This document shows positions 60,136-64,000 of a stretch of 64,000 bases of DNA, in pieces. Every line of letters starts with the position of its first letter. Within the stretch, counting starts at the first letter, position 1. This DNA comes from Myxococcales bacterium (GTDB lineage Bacteria > Myxococcota_A > Polyangia > Polyangiales > Polyangiaceae): assembly GCA_016706225.1 (NCBI GenBank), contig JADJKB010000022.1, positions 248,001-312,000 on the forward strand, read 5' to 3'. A program made the translations under genes and the position numbers. The notes under the pieces were generated by a model. It did not search any database and was not told where the DNA came from. It worked only from the letters and a program-made list of their open reading frames with translations.

Positions 60136-62159
60136 TCGTCGACTTCGCCCTCGTCGGTCGCGCCTTGCGCCTTCTGCAGATCTTTGTCGGTCAAGAACAC
60201 CGGATTGCCGCCCTTTTGCGCCGCAGGCTCCGGAGACTTCGTCGGCGTCGTCTCGGTGGGCGCTGCGCTTGCGCCCGGACCTGGACCACCGGTGGCAAAC
60301 TCTTCGTCCGGCGGGCTCGGCTCCGCGCTGCCTTCGGCCGCACTCGCCGCCGCAGTTGCCTTCTCCGCTAGCGGCGCCGGCAACGGGATGGCGTCCAGCA
60401 TTTCGTCGTAGTCTTTTCTCACCTTCGCAAAGACATCGCGCTCGTCTTTGCCGATCACCCGCATGCCGTCGAGGTTCAGCGTCTCGGCATCGATGAACTC
60501 ACCGTTCTTCTTGGCGGTGAAATGCAGGTGCGGCCCCGTCGAGCGCCCCGTCGACCCGACGTAGCCGACGAGCTGCAGTCGCTTGACCTTGTCGCCGACC
60601 TTGAGGCCCGCAGCAAAGCGCGAGAGGTGCGCGTAGCCCGTCTCGATACCCCCCGGGTGTTCGACCTTCACCAGGTTGCCGCTCGGCCCAGCCGGACCGA
60701 TGAAGCTGATGGTTCCATACGACGACGCACCGACCTCCGCGCCCGTGGGTGCTCCGAAGTCAGTCCCAGTGTGGGGCATGATCTTCTTCAACACCGGATG
60801 CATTCGCTTCGGGTTGAAGCGCGAGGTGATGGGCGCATCCTTCACGGGTTTGCGCCAGCCCCCCTCGTACGGGGACCGGCCCTTCTCGTCGTAATAACCC
60901 CGCTCAGCCGTCCCGCGGTGGAAGTACAGGCGGAAGGGGTGCTCCTTGTCGTCGCCCCGGCGGATTTCCAGGGCCTCGATCCCGGCGTAGCGAGAGAACT
61001 CGCCGAGCACCGTGACCTCTTGCGCAACCACCCGCACGACGTCGCCGCGCTTCAGCTCGTCCAGGCTCATGTGCCCGTCGAGCGCCTTGGTGAGCGCGCC
61101 GGCCATTCCGCGCTCCAAACCTCCCCGCTCGGCACAGGTGTCGATGTCTCCGTCGACGACGAAGGAGCCCTTCACCTGCGCGCGCTCCACCTTGAAGTCG
61201 AGGCGCTTGGCGGTGAGCTCACCGTTCTGCCCCTCGCGGAGCTGATAGACCTCTTCCTTGGTAACGACGTACTCGAACGCCTTCACCCGCGAGCTGGCCC
61301 GATCGATCAACGCCAGGAACGTGTCGTTGCGATCACACTTGTCCAGGTTTCGCAGATCCTTGAGCGCGTTGAAGACCCGATAGGCCTCCTTCTTCTCGAC
61401 GCCGGCCTCTTGCACGGCCGTGAGGAACGCACTTGCGCCAACCTTGCCCTCTGCGACGCGATTTCCAGACTCACCCTTTGCGTCCACGATGCGCCAGGGA
61501 CCCGGAAGCTTGACGCGCTCGCGCTTGGCGGGCGCTTCCGGCGCCAACGCGGCCTCCGTCGAGCCGCCGGTCGTCGTGGTCGAGGGCGCCGGCGCGAGCC
61601 CGTTCGTATCAACCCGCATCACCAGCGCGATGATCGACGCAACCATGGCGAGCCCGAGCAGCGTTCCGAACACCGCGATCATGTTGGGCGAGAGCGGCGC
61701 GCGCGCGCGCGGGGGCAAGGCGCCTCCGGGAACGGGCGCCGAGGGTGGCCCCCCGAGCACTCCGAGCGCGTCGAGCTCCGCCCCCCCGTCCAAGCGGGCC
61801 TGCCCGACGTCGTCGAGTCGGCCGCTGGTCGGGCCGGGGTCCGACAACACCCGGGGCGGCCGGGCACGACTACCCGCTGCGCGTGCGAGCAGTCGGGCAC
61901 GCACCGGATGAACGCCATCCACGCTCTCGTCCGGGTCCCGAAGCTCGATGGCGGGCTCATCCGGCTCCCCGCGGGGCGACGCCGATTTCTCTTCTATTTC
62001 AACGGCTTCAGTTGCGGGCTCGTTGCTGGGCGGGGCTTCGGGCGCACGTTCGCCTGACGAAACCTCTGCCTCGAGCTCGAGCTCGGGCTCCGTCTCGCCA
62101 TCGTCCCGCGCTAGTGGGTCGGTGACCCGGCCGACATGGCGTGTCCCTGAAGCCGACAC
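60132..62159 (-). CDS. Membrane-anchored M23 metallopeptidase
   Basis: A 675-residue cell-wall endopeptidase with GTG start. The cytoplasmic N-terminal 160 residues are acidic and Pro-rich. A single membrane helix lies at about 162-182 (MIAVFGTLLGLAMVASIIALVM). The periplasmic part has an OapA/Csd3-like domain (about 250-420, DTCAERGGLERGMAGALTKALDG) and an M23 domain with His463 and Asp467 in HTGTDFGAPTG, and HLHF at 544-547; all zinc-site residues are present. By family it cuts peptidoglycan cross-links or regulates septal hydrolysis. A Pro/Ala/Thr-rich tail follows. Its stop overlaps the start of the chimeric gene. It is divergent from the TPR gene across 119 bp. Confidence 0.9.
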   Translation of the reverse strand: MSASGTRHVGRVTDPLARDDGETEPELELEAEVSSGERAPEAPPSNEPATEAVEIEEKSASPRGEPDEPAIELRDPDESVDGVHPVRARLLARAAGSRARPPRVLSDPGPTSGRLDDVGQARLDGGAELDALGVLGGPPSAPVPGGALPPRARAPLSPNMIAVFGTLLGLAMVASIIALVMRVDTNGLAPAPSTTTTGGSTEAALAPEAPAKRERVKLPGPWRIVDAKGESGNRVAEGKVGASAFLTAVQEAGVEKKEAYRVFNALKDLRNLDKCDRNDTFLALIDRASSRVKAFEYVVTKEEVYQLREGQNGELTAKRLDFKVERAQVKGSFVVDGDIDTCAERGGLERGMAGALTKALDGHMSLDELKRGDVVRVVAQEVTVLGEFSRYAGIEALEIRRGDDKEHPFRLYFHRGTAERGYYDEKGRSPYEGGWRKPVKDAPITSRFNPKRMHPVLKKIMPHTGTDFGAPTGAEVGASSYGTISFIGPAGPSGNLVKVEHPGGIETGYAHLSRFAAGLKVGDKVKRLQLVGYVGSTGRSTGPHLHFTAKKNGEFIDAETLNLDGMRVIGKDERDVFAKVRKDYDEMLDAIPLPAPLAEKATAAASAAEGSAEPSPPDEEFATGGPGPGASAAPTETTPTKSPEPAAQKGGNPVFLTDKDLQKAQGATDEGEVDE

Positions 62160-62278
62160 GGCCGGGGCGTAGCAGCGGCGCGTTGTCGGAGCAAGCCGGG
62201 GAGGAGCAGTGCTAGAGGAGGAGAGGCTAAAGTCGTGTTTTCCCTCGGCACGCTTTTTTGAGGAGACTGTTCACCGCG

Positions 62279-63013
62279 ATGGATGACCACCTGAAGCAGC
62301 TATTGCTGCTCGGCCGCGAGCACTACCAAAACCGCGAGTACGACCGTGCCGAGTACTTGCTCCGTCAGGTGGCCGACAAGGCCGACCAGTTCGCGGACGT
62401 GCACCACATGCTGGGCGTGATCACGCACAGCCGTGGAGACTTCGCCGAGGCCGAGCGCCACTTCGAACGCGCGGTGCAGATCAACCCGAACTACACCGAA
62501 GCGCAGCTCAACCTGATGGTCACCTACAACGACCTCGGGAAGTACGACGAAGCGCGGAAGCTGTACGCCGAAATGCGCAGCCGTGGTCAGGAGAAGGGGC
62601 GAGAGCTCGATCCGTTCGCCAAAGGCAAGATCGCCAACATGCACGCCGAGCTCTCACAGGCGTATCACGACGTCGGCATGCCGGTCGACGCCATCCGCGA
62701 GCTCGAAAAAGCCACCGTGCTCTGCCCGACCTTCGCCGATCTGCTCACGCGGCTCGGGGTTCTGTATCGCGACAGCGGTGATCAGGCGCGGGCTCGCGAG
62801 AAGTTCGAGGCCGCCCTCGCGACCAACCCGAAGTACACACAAGCACGTCTGCTCTACGGTGTGCTCTTGCTGTCGGGTGGTGAGAGTGAGAAGGCCGTCG
62901 CGGAGTTCGAGACGGTGGTCGCACAAGACCCAGAGAACAAGAGCGCGCAGACGTACCTGCGCATCGCGAAGAATCCCAAGAAGAGCGAGGCTCCACCGTC
63001 GAAGGACGGCTGA
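62279..63013 (+). CDS. TPR-repeat protein
   Basis: A 244-residue soluble protein. The ATG at 62279 follows an AGGAG site 12 bp away; a TTG at 62258 would add seven residues. Five or six tetratricopeptide repeats are visible, starting LLLLGREHYQNREYDRAEYLLRQ, then FADVHHMLGVITHSRGDFAEAERHF and NPNYTEAQLNLMVTYNDLGKYDEA, with the usual Ala20, Gly8 and Pro32 positions. A long interrupted middle section (GQEKGRELDPFAKGKIA) separates the two groups. The end is Lys/Pro-rich. Such proteins are scaffolds. It may be cotranscribed with the downstream DUF2062 gene, 41 bp away; partners unknown. Confidence 0.88.
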   Translation: MDDHLKQLLLLGREHYQNREYDRAEYLLRQVADKADQFADVHHMLGVITHSRGDFAEAERHFERAVQINPNYTEAQLNLMVTYNDLGKYDEARKLYAEMRSRGQEKGRELDPFAKGKIANMHAELSQAYHDVGMPVDAIRELEKATVLCPTFADLLTRLGVLYRDSGDQARAREKFEAALATNPKYTQARLLYGVLLLSGGESEKAVAEFETVVAQDPENKSAQTYLRIAKNPKKSEAPPSKDG

Positions 63014-63054
63014 ACCGACGCGCGCCGCGCGGGCGACTCGGAGACGTCTGACAC

Positions 63055-64000
63055 ATGAAGTGGGCCCGCCTCTGGCGACGGCTGCGGGGAGGGCGCTTGA
63101 CGCGCGCGCGCGCCGCGGGGTCCGTCGCGGCGGGACTGTTCATCGGCGCCCTGCCGCTGTTCGGCCTGCATTTCCCGCTGTGTGTCGCGGTTGCCGTGCC
63201 CCTCTCGCTCGACCTGATGATCGCGTACCTCGCGGCAAACATCTCGAATCCGCTGTTCGCGCCGTTCCTCATCGCCGGCGAGATCCAGCTCGGTGCACTG
63301 CTCCTCGAGGGTCACTTCATCCCGTTCAGCGTGGAGCAAGCGCGTGCCACTGGCGTCGGGGGGTTCGTCGCCCAAGCGGCCGTCGGCTCGGTCGCCATGG
63401 GCGGACTGCTCGCGGCCATCGGTGCAGGTCTCACCTCGCTGATCGTGCGGCGTGACGCAGCTCTGCCTGGGCCCAGCATCGACGACGCCGTCGACAAAAC
63501 GCTGGCACGATACGCGCGGGCGCCCCGGCGCGACCGCTTCTACGTGGCAGCGAAGCTGCACAGCGATCCGATGTTTCGTCAGCTGGCGGCGCTGGAGCCG
63601 CCGTTCGGCGAGTTGCTCGATGTCGCCACGGGCCGCGCCCAGCTCCCGCTGTTCCTGGTGGAGAGCGGCAAGGCGAGTGGATTCACCGGGCTCGACTGGG
63701 ACGAACGCAAGGTTCGTGTGGCTGCGGACGCAGCGGGCGAGTGCGGGCGAGTGCGGACGGAGGATGTGAACACGGCGGAGCTGCCAGCAGCGGACACCGT
63801 CCTCTTGATCGACGTCCTCCACTATCTGGAGCGCGATGCGCAGCTCGGGCTGCTCCAGCGCGCGACCAGCGCCGTGCGTCCTGGCGGGCGACTTCTGGTA
63901 CGCGAGCTCGACCCGACCCGCGGACTTCGGAGCAAGCTCGCCATCTGGGCGGAGCGGCGCGCGATCGGCACGAGCATGAACCGCGGGACGACGCTCGAGC
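63055..64000 (+). CDS. DUF2062-SAM methyltransferase fusion (partial, cut by right edge)
   Basis: The frame is open from ATG 63055 to the window end, so 315 residues are seen and the C-terminus is missing. The first 130 residues are the DUF2062 domain: a basic start (KWARLWRRLRGGRL), then helices with AAGLFIGALPLFGLHFPLCVAV and the motif AANISNPLFAPFL, the conserved Asn-Pro segment of the family. A third hydrophobic segment lies near residue 120. After residue 150 a soluble methyltransferase-like part begins: FGELLDVATGRAQLPLFLV (motif I, with Gly-Arg-Ala), VLLIDVLHYLERDAQLGLL (motif IV-like) and VRPGGRLLVRELDP. The two domains together suggest methylation of a membrane lipid or glycan, inferred only from the layout. 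Confidence 0.82.
   Translation, partial: MKWARLWRRLRGGRLTRARAAGSVAAGLFIGALPLFGLHFPLCVAVAVPLSLDLMIAYLAANISNPLFAPFLIAGEIQLGALLLEGHFIPFSVEQARATGVGGFVAQAAVGSVAMGGLLAAIGAGLTSLIVRRDAALPGPSIDDAVDKTLARYARAPRRDRFYVAAKLHSDPMFRQLAALEPPFGELLDVATGRAQLPLFLVESGKASGFTGLDWDERKVRVAADAAGECGRVRTEDVNTAELPAADTVLLIDVLHYLERDAQLGLLQRATSAVRPGGRLLVRELDPTRGLRSKLAIWAERRAIGTSMNRGTTLE

Noticed and set aside
60522..62057. A long plus-strand open frame opposite the M23 peptidase
   Set aside because: The peptidase frame has an intact catalytic site and membrane helix, whereas this frame has no recognisable motif.
62221..62262. Short CGTG/CACG stem followed by a T-run as an intrinsic terminator
   Set aside because: The stem is only 4 bp and it sits upstream of the TPR gene start, not after a gene on that strand.

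Overview
The window has the high G+C content, frequent GTG starts and dense coding of a large-genome myxobacterium, most likely of the Polyangiales/Sorangiineae. Three things support this. Many predicted lipoproteins carry a long low-complexity Gly-Gly-Ser/Thr-Gly-Gly or Ala-Gly linker straight after the lipobox cysteine. Two secreted proteins end in a MYXO-CTERM-like tail (Cys-Gly-Cys, hydrophobic stretch, Arg cluster). Cysteine-rich, Kelch-like, beta-helix and DUF3160 surface proteins are also abundant. No rRNA, tRNA or CRISPR array was recognised.

Layout. 1-4.0 kb: two divergent membrane glycosyltransferases of the PMT/ArnT (GT39/GT83) type, one cut by the left edge. 4.0-10.3 kb: four minus-strand lipoproteins. 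10.4-17.0 kb: a carbon-metabolism run of GH63 glycoside hydrolase, 6-phosphogluconate dehydrogenase, glucose-6-phosphate dehydrogenase, ROK-type sugar kinase and histidine phosphatase. 17.0-21.5 kb: secreted proteins, including a five-bladed-propeller-like and a beta-helix protein. 21.5-23.0 kb: two SAM methyltransferases. 23.9-27.0 kb: an overlapping three-gene set of XPB-like helicase, Bax1-like (DUF790) nuclease and Uma2 nuclease, the strongest candidate in the window for an unusual DNA-processing system. 28.4-34.2 kb: nuoJKLMN, the membrane-arm genes of respiratory complex I, set apart from the other nuo genes. 34.4-40.1 kb: small membrane, lipoprotein and outer-membrane proteins. 40.2-46.5 kb: a ribose-type ABC importer, two coupled envelope proteins and, facing them, an FGGY pentulose kinase. 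46.5-57.0 kb: metalloprotease, lipoproteins, phosphatase, beta-helix protein, B12-binding radical SAM protein joined in frame to a lipoprotein module, and an MDR oxidoreductase. 57.0-60.1 kb: a scarred region with two transposase remnants, one of which has replaced the end of a resident gene. 60.1-64.0 kb: LysM-free M23 endopeptidase, TPR protein and a DUF2062-methyltransferase fusion cut by the right edge.

How the genes work together. The 10.4-17.0 kb run suggests glucose release, phosphorylation and entry into the oxidative pentose phosphate pathway, although no 6-phosphogluconolactonase is present. The importer and the kinase suggest uptake and phosphorylation of a pentose or pentulose. 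Translational coupling through ATGA or GTGA overlaps is frequent. Several intergenic gaps hold short frameshifted coding remnants, so the window shows local decay of duplicated and mobile DNA in an otherwise compact chromosome. All functions are inferred from sequence reading alone; no searches were run.
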